Positions 19,712-28,425 of a DNA stretch of 64,000 nt are shown here, one piece after another (position 1 is the stretch's first letter; every line of letters begins with the position of its first letter). The notes under the pieces were generated by a model. The model saw only the letters and a list, made by a program, of their open reading frames with translations, had not been told where the DNA came from and did no database searches. A program made the position numbers and the translations under genes. Source of the DNA: an uncultured Colwellia sp. (lineage in GTDB: Bacteria; Pseudomonadota; Gammaproteobacteria; Enterobacterales; Alteromonadaceae); contig CAJXQJ010000006.1 in assembly GCA_913058245.1 (NCBI GenBank), positions 1 to 64,000 on the forward strand, read 5' to 3'.

Positions 19712-21148
19712 ATGAAGTTTGGAAATAAATTCGATCGCTACATCGCTGTCACTTTTTTTGTCACCATTATTACGGTTATTTTAACGTCATTTCTCACCTT
19801 TAAAGAAATTATTAATAGTCATAATAAGCAACAGCACTCTGCCATTATTCCACTATTTTCCTTAGTTACAAGTGAAATAATTCGACCATTAAGTGTCGCC
19901 AGTTTTATGGCAGACAATCAATTTATTATTGATTATGCAAGCGGTGACAAAATAGAAAAAGAGTATTTAGTTAATTATCTAAAACGTATTGCTACCTCTT
20001 ATAACATGCTAGCGTTTATTGCGTTAGAAAAACACGACCTTATGATAGACTCAAACGCAAAAGAAACCATGCTTAATAGTGAGTCGGCAGAATGGTTTCA
20101 TCGTTTAAAAGTTCTGCCAGGAAGTCAATTTACTGATATAGGCAATGCTGACGATCCACACCTTTATTTTGATAATAAAATTCTAAATAAAAATAATGAA
20201 TTTATTGGTTTTACTGGTGTTGCAATAGACTTGAATCATTTTGCCGCCACTTTTCAAGAATTTACAGATAGCTTTGGCTTTGAACTGTTTTTTGTTGATA
20301 ACAATAATGTTATCACCTTAACCTCTAATGATATTATGAAGACAGAGAGCCACCACCGTAAAGATGCAATGACACGGCTTGACGATTTGCCTTGGTTTAA
20401 AGCCCTTATCCAATCTAACCCGATGGACTCTAATTTAACCGATGAAGTTATGTATACCACACAAGATGGTGTTTTAATTTCGCAAATGCCTATAAAAGAA
20501 CTCAATTGGCGTATGTTCATTGTTTCACCGCCTGCGTCCGAACAAAATGAGTATTGGCGAATTTTTGTTGGTAGATTTATAATTTTCTTCTTTATTTCGA
20601 TTATTTTTTATGTCGTGCTTTTAAATATTATTGCTTATTTTAAGTCGAAATTAGTAAAAGACTCTGAAACTGACTACCTGACACAATTGCCTAACCGCAG
20701 CCATATCCATTGGCGCTTTGAAGATATGGCACAAGCTAATGACAGTATTTGCGTAGTACTGGCAGATATTGATAACTTTAAAAAAATAAACGATACCTAT
20801 GGTCACTTGGTTGGCGATGATGTCCTACAAGTAATTTCGGAACAACTAACACAAACCTTACGGCACGTTGACGTTGTCGGCCGTTGGGGTGGTGAAGAGT
20901 TTATTATGCTACTGCCAGACACCACTGCACAACAAGCACAAATTATTGTCGAAAGAATAAGAGAAAAAATAGCCGCTATCTCATTTCCTTTATCAAGTAC
21001 TAGTGACTCATTTAGTACCACTGTCAGCTTTGGTATTTGTCAGCTGCCGGTAAAAAACAACACCATCAAAGACTATATATCATGTGCAGATAAGGCCCTT
21101 TATCAAGCAAAAGATAATGGTCGTAATCAAAGTGTTATCTTTAACTAA
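19712..21148 (+). CDS. diguanylate cyclase with extracytoplasmic sensor domain
   Basis: 478 residues. An N-terminal membrane segment (about 11-31) is followed by a periplasmic region (about 32-285) with the WFHRLK / VAIDL pattern of a dCache-type ligand-binding domain, a second membrane segment (about 288-312), and a GGDEF domain. The active site reads GGEEF at residues 393-397 (the GGEEF variant is usually active). RHVD five residues before it is an inhibitory I-site, so product feedback by c-di-GMP is expected. No EAL domain is present and no partner gene adjoins it. Confidence 0.9.
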   Translation: MKFGNKFDRYIAVTFFVTIITVILTSFLTFKEIINSHNKQQHSAIIPLFSLVTSEIIRPLSVASFMADNQFIIDYASGDKIEKEYLVNYLKRIATSYNMLAFIALEKHDLMIDSNAKETMLNSESAEWFHRLKVLPGSQFTDIGNADDPHLYFDNKILNKNNEFIGFTGVAIDLNHFAATFQEFTDSFGFELFFVDNNNVITLTSNDIMKTESHHRKDAMTRLDDLPWFKALIQSNPMDSNLTDEVMYTTQDGVLISQMPIKELNWRMFIVSPPASEQNEYWRIFVGRFIIFFFISIIFYVVLLNIIAYFKSKLVKDSETDYLTQLPNRSHIHWRFEDMAQANDSICVVLADIDNFKKINDTYGHLVGDDVLQVISEQLTQTLRHVDVVGRWGGEEFIMLLPDTTAQQAQIIVERIREKIAAISFPLSSTSDSFSTTVSFGICQLPVKNNTIKDYISCADKALYQAKDNGRNQSVIFN

Positions 21149-21176
21149 TATACTTAGATCACCAGATAAATCATAT

Positions 21177-22076
21177 CTAATGATTGAGTGCCTTAACTGT
21201 CACTTTTTGGCTAATGCTAACGCTTGCTTGGCTTGGAATTATTTGCCATTGAGTGTTGGCAGCCTCTAAACAAACAAATTCCTGCTCACTACCTTGATGC
21301 ATATCTGCCATAGCCATTGCTGCCGTTTTACCGGGATTCCAAAGCACCCACTGCTGACAGTTATCACTAGTTACTGTTATAGCGCGTTGCCATGCATTAT
21401 CTATCAGCGTTTTGCTACTACCGTCGTAATAGATGCGATCAACCGGCCCCTCGCAGCTTGTTAATGATGATCGCTGCATTTTTTCACCAGATAATTTATC
21501 GTCATAATTGATTAAATCAAGGCTCTCAACTTTAACCTGCTTAGGGTCGCCAACAGCAAAATAGCTATGCAACGCGCCTGTGTATTCAACCGCTTTATTT
21601 GATAAATTTGTCATTGTCAGTATTTGTTGAAACTTTGTTGAAAATATCAAACGCTGCGTTAATTTGAAGGCTGCAGGCCAAAAAGTAGAAAACTGTTCAC
21701 CTGATAACGACAACTCAATAACTACTTCATCATTATTTATTTCAATATCATTTAATTGCCATAAACTTTGGCGAGCAAAGCCATGATTACTGGCCTTAAT
21801 GATTTCACCATTAGTCGCTTTTACATCACCGCTAAACCAAGGCCAACAAATAGGAATACCACCGCGAATAGCGCTAGAAGCTGAATACTGGCTGTCTTCG
21901 CTGAGCCAAAAAACTGCGTGTTGCTCTACTGGTTGCCACAATAATACTTGGCCACCATGCAAACTCACTTCACCTTGGCAAATACGGTGAGAAAAACATA
22001 TGCTTTGTTGATTTTCATCACGTGTCAGCCATTTCGCGTGACCAAATTCATTGTCTAATAAAGGTTTCGAGATCAT
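21177..22076 (-). CDS. D-hexose-6-phosphate mutarotase (YeaD family)
   Basis: 299-residue aldose-1-epimerase-fold protein of the YeaD type, which interconverts anomers of glucose-6-phosphate. Visible motifs are GGQVLLWQP near residue 41, RGGIPICWPWFS near 71, NHGFARQSLW near 98, and GALHSYFAVGD near 185 with the likely catalytic His. The C-terminal part contains QWVLWNPGKTAAMAMADM. It converges on the diguanylate cyclase gene, with 28 bp between the stops and no clear terminator. Confidence 0.87.
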   Translation of the reverse strand: MISKPLLDNEFGHAKWLTRDENQQSICFSHRICQGEVSLHGGQVLLWQPVEQHAVFWLSEDSQYSASSAIRGGIPICWPWFSGDVKATNGEIIKASNHGFARQSLWQLNDIEINNDEVVIELSLSGEQFSTFWPAAFKLTQRLIFSTKFQQILTMTNLSNKAVEYTGALHSYFAVGDPKQVKVESLDLINYDDKLSGEKMQRSSLTSCEGPVDRIYYDGSSKTLIDNAWQRAITVTSDNCQQWVLWNPGKTAAMAMADMHQGSEQEFVCLEAANTQWQIIPSQASVSISQKVTVKALNH

Positions 22077-22252
22077 TTAATAGAGGTTACTTTTGATAGT
22101 TTAGATAGCAAGGAGTTTAGAAGAATGAGCTAATGGATGAAAGTAGAAAAGTATTCAAAATCACTTTCATAATTTATACAACTGATGCAGTTTTTAGATA
22201 TTATTTTACAGTAAGCTTCAAATGTAAATTTTCGCGCTCCTACATAACCATG

Positions 22253-22478
22253 CGCGACATTACCTACACGGATGTAGGTACTTAATTTTTGTCTGGAACA
22301 TAAAAATTGACCGTATATCCTGTACATACACGCTCTTTCACATCCATGTGATCGCGACATTGCCTACATGGATGTAGGTACTTAATTTTTGTCTGGAACA
22401 TAAAAGTCGACCGTACATCCTGTACATATACGCTCTTTCACATCCATGTGATCGCGATATACCGTACATCCTGTACAT
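22253..22478. repeat. intergenic tandem repeat, 100-bp period
   Basis: Two near-identical 100-bp units (22253-22352 and 22353-22452) and the start and end of a third. Each unit contains a perfect inverted repeat CCTACAT-GG-ATGTAGG (in copy two), CTTAATTTTTGTCTGGAACA, then CCGTACATCCTGTACAT and CACATCCATGTG, itself palindromic. The block ends with ACCGTACATCCTGTACATA immediately before a terminator, exactly as in the copy at 3286-3516. It occupies most of the 457-bp gap between the mutarotase and amidohydrolase genes; 22077-22252 shows nothing else. Confidence 0.9.
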
Positions 22479-22507
22479 AAAAAAACCACGCTAGAGCGTG
22501 GTTTTTA
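22479..22507 (-). terminator. terminator of the amidohydrolase pair
   Basis: AAAACCACGCT-AG-AGCGTGGTTTTT is a strong hairpin, 27 bp beyond the stop of the minus-strand amidohydrolase gene, abutting the repeat block. Confidence 0.85.
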
Positions 22508-22533
22508 TTTAACTTTACCTACCGAAAATTAAG

Positions 22534-23802
22534 TTACTTAGTATACGCCCGCGGCATATTACTGTTTGTTGTATAACGTTCTCTCAGCTTGTCTTGACGG
22601 CTTTTCGTTGAATACTCTTTGCCATTAATCCAAATTTTCGCTACTGAAGAGCTTAATTCAAAAGGGTCAGCACTCCATAACACCAAGTCAGCGGTTTTAC
22701 CAACTGCCACACGGCCGCTATCAAGGTTAAACGCATCTGCTACATTTGCTGTAACGGCTGCCAAAGCATCTTCGCGCGATAAGCCGTTTGCAACAGCATT
22801 ACCAGCATGAAAACGTAATTGATACAAGTTATGAGTATCGCCGTCAACCGTTAAAGCAACATTAACGCCTGCTGCAGTTAATTTAGCTGCATTCTCTAAT
22901 GATGTGTGTAATGAATCAAAACTACCTGGCAAGTTATCTAGTGCGCTCATGACTACAGGAACTTCTGCCGCTGCTATGTCATCCGCAATTAATACCGCAT
23001 CAGCTGCACCAACGAAAACTAAGTCTAACTTATAGCTTTCTTTAAGCTTCAATAATGCAAGTAAATCAGTCGCTCTATCAGCGTAAGCAACAAGTGCCTT
23101 ATCACCACTCAGTAAAGCATTAATCACTTTTGTTTCGCGGCTTGGCTCTTTTGCTTCTTTCTTGTCTTTTTTGTCGTTTGAACTTTTCTTAGCTTTCACT
23201 AACTTTTTAGCAGCATCTTCAAGCTTATTTTGCAGTTTTTGCAGGCTCGACGCTCTAGAGCCTTTGCTTTTAGCACCCAAATCAATAATAACGTTGTTAT
23301 TACTTACACGAACACTGTCAAATTCACCTGATAAATCAGCAACAAAAGTTTGGCCTTTAAACATATCATCGCCGCCACGTGGCGCAACAATATTAGTCGT
23401 AATACCACCTTTTCGGCTATATGGAATTACAGTTGTTCGAGGGTTAAATGCTAAACTAGCGTCAAACGTAATATCAGCCTTTTTATCGCCAGCATCTCTG
23501 CTACGAGCTACCGCACCTACTTCAACTAGGCCCATTTGGTTCATAGAGCCAATAAAGCCTGGCGTTAAAATTTTACCTTCGGCATCAATAACCGTATCGG
23601 CATTAACTGTTGTAGGGTTGATAGCGATAACTTTGCCATCTTCAACAATAACCGTGGCGTTTTTAAGTACTCCCTGCTCGGTTACTGTATGAACTGTAGC
23701 GTTAGTAATTGCAAAACTTTCGGCAAAACTTGCTTGCGAACTCGCCAATGCTAAAGCGATCAGTGATGATTTAAATAATTTAAAATGCTTCATTGTTGTC
23801 AC
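22534..23802 (-). CDS. exported amidohydrolase-like protein lacking the HxH motif
   Basis: 422 residues with a signal peptide (ending about ASFAES). The fold is that of imidazolonepropionase-type amidohydrolases: N-terminal beta region with VIDAEGKILTPGFIG, a C-terminal end NGLSREDALAAVTANVADAF...VGKTADLVLWSADPFE and a final beta strand WINGKEY. The segment that should carry the first metal ligands, PGxxDxHxH, reads PGFIGSMNQMG, so both His are absent and the protein is probably not a normal metal-dependent hydrolase. A Lys/Glu-rich insertion lies near residues 195-230. It follows the intact paralogue by 1 bp, and the two may form a heteromer. Confidence 0.85.
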   Translation of the reverse strand: MTTMKHFKLFKSSLIALALASSQASFAESFAITNATVHTVTEQGVLKNATVIVEDGKVIAINPTTVNADTVIDAEGKILTPGFIGSMNQMGLVEVGAVARSRDAGDKKADITFDASLAFNPRTTVIPYSRKGGITTNIVAPRGGDDMFKGQTFVADLSGEFDSVRVSNNNVIIDLGAKSKGSRASSLQKLQNKLEDAAKKLVKAKKSSNDKKDKKEAKEPSRETKVINALLSGDKALVAYADRATDLLALLKLKESYKLDLVFVGAADAVLIADDIAAAEVPVVMSALDNLPGSFDSLHTSLENAAKLTAAGVNVALTVDGDTHNLYQLRFHAGNAVANGLSREDALAAVTANVADAFNLDSGRVAVGKTADLVLWSADPFELSSSVAKIWINGKEYSTKSRQDKLRERYTTNSNMPRAYTK

Positions 23803-23803
23803 C

Positions 23804-25186
23804 TTATCTTTGACCTAGTAAGAAATCGCTTTTTGCTTGGTATTTATCATCATGACGATCGTAAACTTTAGCACCGTCAATAAATACTTTTTCGGCTTGA
23901 GCATAAACGCTAAATGGGTTTTGATTCCAAATAACCACATCAGCTTTCTTACCTGCTTCTAAGCTACCGGTTTCATCTGATAAACCTAATGACTTAGCTG
24001 CATTTGAGGTGATCCAAGTAATTGCTAATTCTGGCTTAATTTCAAAACCATTGTCATTTGCACGATACATAACTTTACCGGCTTCTTGGTTTAGTCGTTG
24101 AATGGTACTTGAAGAATCAGAATGAACAACCGCACATGAATTTTTCACTGCATCGACAATTGCTACATTCTCATGAACCATATCATAGGCTTCCATTTTA
24201 AAGCCCCACCAATCTGGCCACATAGCAGCACAGTTACCATTTTCAGCTAGCTTATCAGCAATTTTGTAGCCTTCAATTGCATGGTGGAATGTACCCGAGT
24301 GATAGTTAAATTCTTTACCTAAATCTATCATCATCGCCATTTCTTCTGCTTTATAACAATGATTGTGAATTAAAATATCACCGTCTAATACACCTTTTAA
24401 AGTGTCTAATTCAATATCTCTCACGGGTGCAATTGGGTTCTTACCAGCAGCATAATCTGCCTCATATTTTTCCCAAGCGCGCTTGTATTCCGTAGCTTCC
24501 GCCCAAGCCATACGATATCCAGCCATATTTCCCATACGGGTTGAAGGCAAAACTTTACGGCTACCATAAACACGTTTAGGGTTTTCACCACACGCCATTT
24601 TCAAGCCATAAGGAGCATTAGGAAACTTCATGCCTTGCATGGTTTCGCTAGGAACATTACGCAATGTTACACCGCGACCACCAAATAAATTTGCCGAACC
24701 AGGTAAAATTTGTAAGGTAGTTATTCCGCCTGCACGTGCTGCTTGAAAGCCAGGGTCTTGTGGCCAAACACTGTGTTCAGCCCAAACTTCAGAGGTGTTA
24801 GGTGAAGTCATTTCATTACCGTCAGAATGCGATTCAACCGACGGGCTCGGATACACGCCTAAGTGTGAATGTACATCAATAATACCCGGTGTTACCCATT
24901 TACCATTTGCATCAACTTCTTGGGCACCCGCAGCAGACAAGTTTTCGCCAATTTTGCTAATTTTACCGTCAACAACTAAGACATCAGTATTATTTAAACG
25001 TGTACCTGTGCCAGTTAATACCGTGGCATTTTTAATCAAGGTTGTTTGTTGTGGCAAGGTTTTATAAGTACTTGGGTACGGATTCTTGTTAATTTCAACT
25101 TTTGCATCTTGCTGCTCACTCTGCAAACAGCCCGTTAAGGCGACAGAAATAGCTGCCATCGCAAAAGATGGTAGAAGTTTTTGCAT
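23804..25186 (-). CDS. amidohydrolase family lipoprotein
   Basis: 460 residues from the ATG at 25186, which follows AAGGAATAACC and opens a lipoprotein signal (MQKLLPSF...ALTGC, Cys near residue 20). An upstream in-frame ATG at 25210 would add eight residues before the signal. The metal motif is intact (GIIDVHSHLGVYP), with further His in HNHCYKAEEM and HSGTFHHAIEG, and Asp in VVHSDSS. The C-terminus has KSLGLSDETGSLEAGKKADVVIW. Such proteins are annotated as secreted amidohydrolases or cyclic-peptide hydrolases; the substrate is unknown. It heads a two-gene operon with its HxH-lacking paralogue. Confidence 0.88.
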   Translation of the reverse strand: MQKLLPSFAMAAISVALTGCLQSEQQDAKVEINKNPYPSTYKTLPQQTTLIKNATVLTGTGTRLNNTDVLVVDGKISKIGENLSAAGAQEVDANGKWVTPGIIDVHSHLGVYPSPSVESHSDGNEMTSPNTSEVWAEHSVWPQDPGFQAARAGGITTLQILPGSANLFGGRGVTLRNVPSETMQGMKFPNAPYGLKMACGENPKRVYGSRKVLPSTRMGNMAGYRMAWAEATEYKRAWEKYEADYAAGKNPIAPVRDIELDTLKGVLDGDILIHNHCYKAEEMAMMIDLGKEFNYHSGTFHHAIEGYKIADKLAENGNCAAMWPDWWGFKMEAYDMVHENVAIVDAVKNSCAVVHSDSSSTIQRLNQEAGKVMYRANDNGFEIKPELAITWITSNAAKSLGLSDETGSLEAGKKADVVIWNQNPFSVYAQAEKVFIDGAKVYDRHDDKYQAKSDFLLGQR

Positions 25187-25431
25187 AAGGTTATTCCTTT
25201 GGTATCTCATATAGCAAGTAAGCAGCCTAAGCTAGCTCATTAAAAATATGAATTTTATTATTATTGAGTGCGGGCTTTATTAAAAATAACTAACGGCGCA
25301 TCAGCGGTAACATAATATTAGCAACATACGATATTATGAATCGTAGCTAACAACAAGTCGGCAAATGTTTGCATATTAAAAATTGCGTTGAGTTAACGAT
25401 TATCTGCGATAAACGGAATCAAGATTCGGGC

Positions 25432-25743
25432 TTATAATTCAAAGTCACCAAAATCTAAATCATTGGAATTATCAAGCTTACTTTTGCTAGCAGGCTCTAA
25501 TAAGGAAGGCTGTTGTTCAGCAACACTAGCTTCAACAGTAATAACTTTCGCTTTCGCGGGGGCATATTTTCTTTTCTTTCGTTGCTGGCAACGTTTAATC
25601 ACCTTTTGTCGTTCATTTGAGTCAAATGATGTCCAATTCAGGCGTTCGTCTCGGGTACGAAAACAGCCTAAGCATTGGCCTTTATCATCTGACTGACAAA
25701 TGCCGATACAAGGGCTAGGAACATCAAAAAACTCTAATTGCAT
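25432..25743 (-). CDS. DUF1289 domain protein
   Basis: 103 residues. The N-terminal half is a DUF1289 domain with four Cys in the pattern CIGIC...GQCLGCFRTRDE, a probable small metal-binding knuckle, followed by WTSFDSNERQKVIKRCQQRKKRK. The rest is low-complexity and acidic at the end. Function is unknown; proteins of this family occur widely in proteobacteria. It lies between the amidohydrolase and SulP genes, all on the minus strand but with separate gaps. Confidence 0.85.
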   Translation of the reverse strand: MQLEFFDVPSPCIGICQSDDKGQCLGCFRTRDERLNWTSFDSNERQKVIKRCQQRKKRKYAPAKAKVITVEASVAEQQPSLLEPASKSKLDNSNDLDFGDFEL

Positions 25744-25815
25744 ATAGTAATTATCACTAACATCGAAAACCTACTCGTGTGATTAAGTATAACCCAATCA
25801 CACGAGGATAGAAGT

Positions 25816-27372
25816 CTAAGCTAACTTGTCAGTTGCAATGTGATAGTCAGGGTCTTCAATCACATTGATTTCAACTAAACTACCCGCTTTGGTTAACAGC
25901 TGTGTACATTCTTTACTTAAATGCCTTAAGTGCATTTGCTTGCCACGACTAATATAACGTTCTGCTAAGGTGTCAATTGCTTCAATTGCTGAATGATCAG
26001 CAACGCGAGAGTTTTTAAACTCAACAATAACATCATCGCTGTCGTTATCCATATCGAACTGCTCTAAGAAGCTTGAAACTGAACCAAAAAATAAAGGGCC
26101 ACTTACGTCATAAACAGTCGAACCTTTTTCATTCATTGAGCGGTGAACAACTACATGCTTAGCATGTTCCCATGCAAAAACTAACGCGGAAACAATAACA
26201 CCAACAACTACGGCAATTGCTAAGTCCGTAGCAACAGTTACACCAGAAACTAAAATAATTACAAATGCATCAGCTTTTGGAACCTTGCCTAAAATTCTAA
26301 AACTTGACCATTCAAACGTACCAATAACCACAATAAACATAACACCAACCAGCGCTGCTAGTGGTATTTGCTCAATTAAGCCTGAGGCAAATAGGATAAA
26401 ACCTAATAATGCTAATGCAGCAGTAATACCAGAAGCACGACCTCGGCCCCCAGAATTAACATTGATCATCGATTGACCAATCATCGCACAACCGCCCATG
26501 CCACCAAAGAAACCAGTAACTGTGTTCGCTGCACCTTGAGCAATACATTCTTTATTACCACGACCGCGAGTACCTGTTAATTCATCAATTAACGTTAAAG
26601 TTAATAGAGACTCAATTAAGCCAATTGCCGCCAATACCAAAGCAAATGGTAAAATAACTTGAAAAGTTTCAAAATTAAACGGCACACTAGGAATACTAAA
26701 TTGTGGTAAACCACCAGCAATTGAAGCCGCTGGATCATTAGTCATATCTCGAACAAAATCAACGACGGTACGGGCATCTAAATCTAGGCTTTGCACTAGA
26801 ATAGTCACAACGACAATAGCGACCAGTGAAGAAGGAACCGCTTTTGTTAACTTGGGTAAAAAGTGAATGATTGCCATTGTTAATACAATCAAACCAGCCA
26901 TAGTATAAAGTTGATTGCCTTGCATCCACTCCATCACGCCCGCATCATTAACCACTTTAAATTGGCCTAATTGCGCTAAGAAAATTACAATAGCTAAACC
27001 GTTAACAAAGCCTAACATTACCGGGTGCGGCACTAAGCGAATAAATTTACCCAGCTTAAATAACCCAGCCATTATCTGTAGCACACCAGTTAACACCACA
27101 GTTGCAAACAGGTATTCAACCCCATGTATTGCAACTAAACTCACCATAACAACCGCCATAGCACCTGTGGCACCAGAAATCATACCTGGGCGACCACCAA
27201 AAATAGAGGTAATTAAGCCAACCATAAAGGCAGCGTATAAGCCGACAAGAGGCTCTACTCCAGCAACAAAAGCAAATGCAACTGCTTCTGGTACTAATGC
27301 TAATGCAACGGTAAGACCCGACAGCACATCATTTTTTAAATTTGCCGCTTTACTGGCGTGTAATTCAAACAT
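25816..27372 (-). CDS. SulP family anion transporter with STAS domain
   Basis: 518 residues: about 12 membrane segments up to residue 400, then a cytoplasmic STAS domain (about 420-510, [20 protein letters not shown]...[16 protein letters not shown]). The SulP signature [31 protein letters not shown] lies at residues 19-49. SulP proteins carry sulfate, bicarbonate or other anions, often with sodium in marine bacteria. No carbonic anhydrase or sulfate gene is adjacent, so the substrate is open. Confidence 0.9.
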   Translation of the reverse strand: MFELHASKAANLKNDVLSGLTVALALVPEAVAFAFVAGVEPLVGLYAAFMVGLITSIFGGRPGMISGATGAMAVVMVSLVAIHGVEYLFATVVLTGVLQIMAGLFKLGKFIRLVPHPVMLGFVNGLAIVIFLAQLGQFKVVNDAGVMEWMQGNQLYTMAGLIVLTMAIIHFLPKLTKAVPSSLVAIVVVTILVQSLDLDARTVVDFVRDMTNDPAASIAGGLPQFSIPSVPFNFETFQVILPFALVLAAIGLIESLLTLTLIDELTGTRGRGNKECIAQGAANTVTGFFGGMGGCAMIGQSMINVNSGGRGRASGITAALALLGFILFASGLIEQIPLAALVGVMFIVVIGTFEWSSFRILGKVPKADAFVIILVSGVTVATDLAIAVVVGVIVSALVFAWEHAKHVVVHRSMNEKGSTVYDVSGPLFFGSVSSFLEQFDMDNDSDDVIVEFKNSRVADHSAIEAIDTLAERYISRGKQMHLRHLSKECTQLLTKAGSLVEINVIEDPDYHIATDKLA

Positions 27373-27630
27373 TATTTTCTCAACTTTGATTAAACGTCAA
27401 AAATACAAGCGAGCTATAAAATAGGCTTGTATTTAAATACTTTTGCTTTATCCCGATATTGTCTTAATGATAGGCAATAAGAACGAAAATCGTTATTTTT
27501 CGGGTTGTGAAGGCGCGGGAATACTATAGAAATAGCGCTAAAATGTCAATAAATGCTCAAAATTACATCATAAATTTCAAGCAAATATAAAACAGTCTAG
27601 CATTAGAAAAGAATTGCGGTAACTTAGTGA

Positions 27631-28302
27631 TTAGCCACTAATAATTGATTCACGTTCATTTAGAAATGCTTTAATTTCATCACGTGAGCCCAGAATGTGT
27701 TGCTTTAATAACGCAACGGCATTATCAACATCACGCGCTTTACACAAAGCTAATATTTCATTGTGCTCAGATTCTGCTTTTGAAATTCCGCCAGCCCAAA
27801 GTAAGTGCATGCGAATGTATCGGTCGGCATTTTTATTTAAAGTGTTAACTAAATCCTGAGTCTGCGGACGGTCAGCACCTGAATATAAACAGTTATGATA
27901 ATCAGAGTTTAATTCACTCCACGTATTAGCTGCATTCTCTTTACCAAGTGCTTTATCTAACTTCTTCAATAACTGTGTCGCTTCTTCAAGCTTTTCATCA
28001 GTGATATAAGGTAAAGAATTAGTCAGTAAATCAGCTTCTAGCATGGCACGAAGTTCAAATAATTCATCAACTTGATCAGCATTCAATTCAGTTGCCGTTG
28101 CCCCTTTATGTGGCTCAAACGCCACTAGGCCTTCAGCTTCCAATTGCAATAATGCTTCTCGAACAGGAATACGGCTGACATTTAACTCTTCTGCTAAGGC
28201 TGCTTGTCGCAACGGTTGACCAGCTTTAATCTCACCGCTTAAAATCTTTTCTCTAAGGGTTTCAACAACTAATTGAGTTCTGGTTTTATATACTATGCTC
28301 AT
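27631..28302 (-). CDS. GntR family regulator (FCD type), probable hydroxyproline regulator
   Basis: 223 residues. The N-terminal winged helix (about 8-75) reads LREKILSGEIKAGQPLRQAALAEELNVSRIPVREALLQLEAEGLV, the classic GntR form, and the C-terminal FCD domain (about 85-210) has ELRAMLEADLL and HNEILALCKARDVDNAVALLKQHI. FCD regulators commonly bind organic acids and amino-acid-like ligands. It lies at the end of the hydroxyproline block, and palindromes containing TGTATACA, a shape typical of FCD operators, occur upstream of three transcription units there. ATG follows AGGAAG. Confidence 0.9.
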   Translation of the reverse strand: MSIVYKTRTQLVVETLREKILSGEIKAGQPLRQAALAEELNVSRIPVREALLQLEAEGLVAFEPHKGATATELNADQVDELFELRAMLEADLLTNSLPYITDEKLEEATQLLKKLDKALGKENAANTWSELNSDYHNCLYSGADRPQTQDLVNTLNKNADRYIRMHLLWAGGISKAESEHNEILALCKARDVDNAVALLKQHILGSRDEIKAFLNERESIISG

Positions 28303-28360
28303 ACAAGGCTTCCTAAAAATGTTACCGCTATTATAGAGATCCGCACGCTAAACACAAAAA

Positions 28361-28387
28361 AAAAGAGTTATTGTTAATAACTCTTTT
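28361..28387 (-). terminator. terminator of the aldehyde dehydrogenase gene
   Basis: AAAAGAGTTATT-GTT-AATAACTCTTTT is a perfect 12-bp stem with a long T run on the minus strand, between the dehydrogenase and the regulator gene, so these are probably separate transcripts. Confidence 0.85.
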
Positions 28388-28425
28388 GATTACTTAGTAA
28401 AAGCTATTGAAAAATTTAACGTTTA

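Noticed and set aside
22130-22360. 76-codon minus-strand frame
   Set aside because: It overlaps the 100-bp tandem repeat and its sequence follows the repeat units.
22253-22452. CRISPR array
   Set aside because: The repeated unit is continuous with no unique spacers, and no cas gene lies in the window.
23162-23692. 176-codon plus-strand frame
   Set aside because: Antisense to the amidohydrolase gene, whose product has clear family motifs; a shadow frame.
26915-27424. 169-codon plus-strand frame
   Set aside because: Antisense to the SulP transporter gene; low-complexity Thr/Pro/Ala composition typical of shadow frames.
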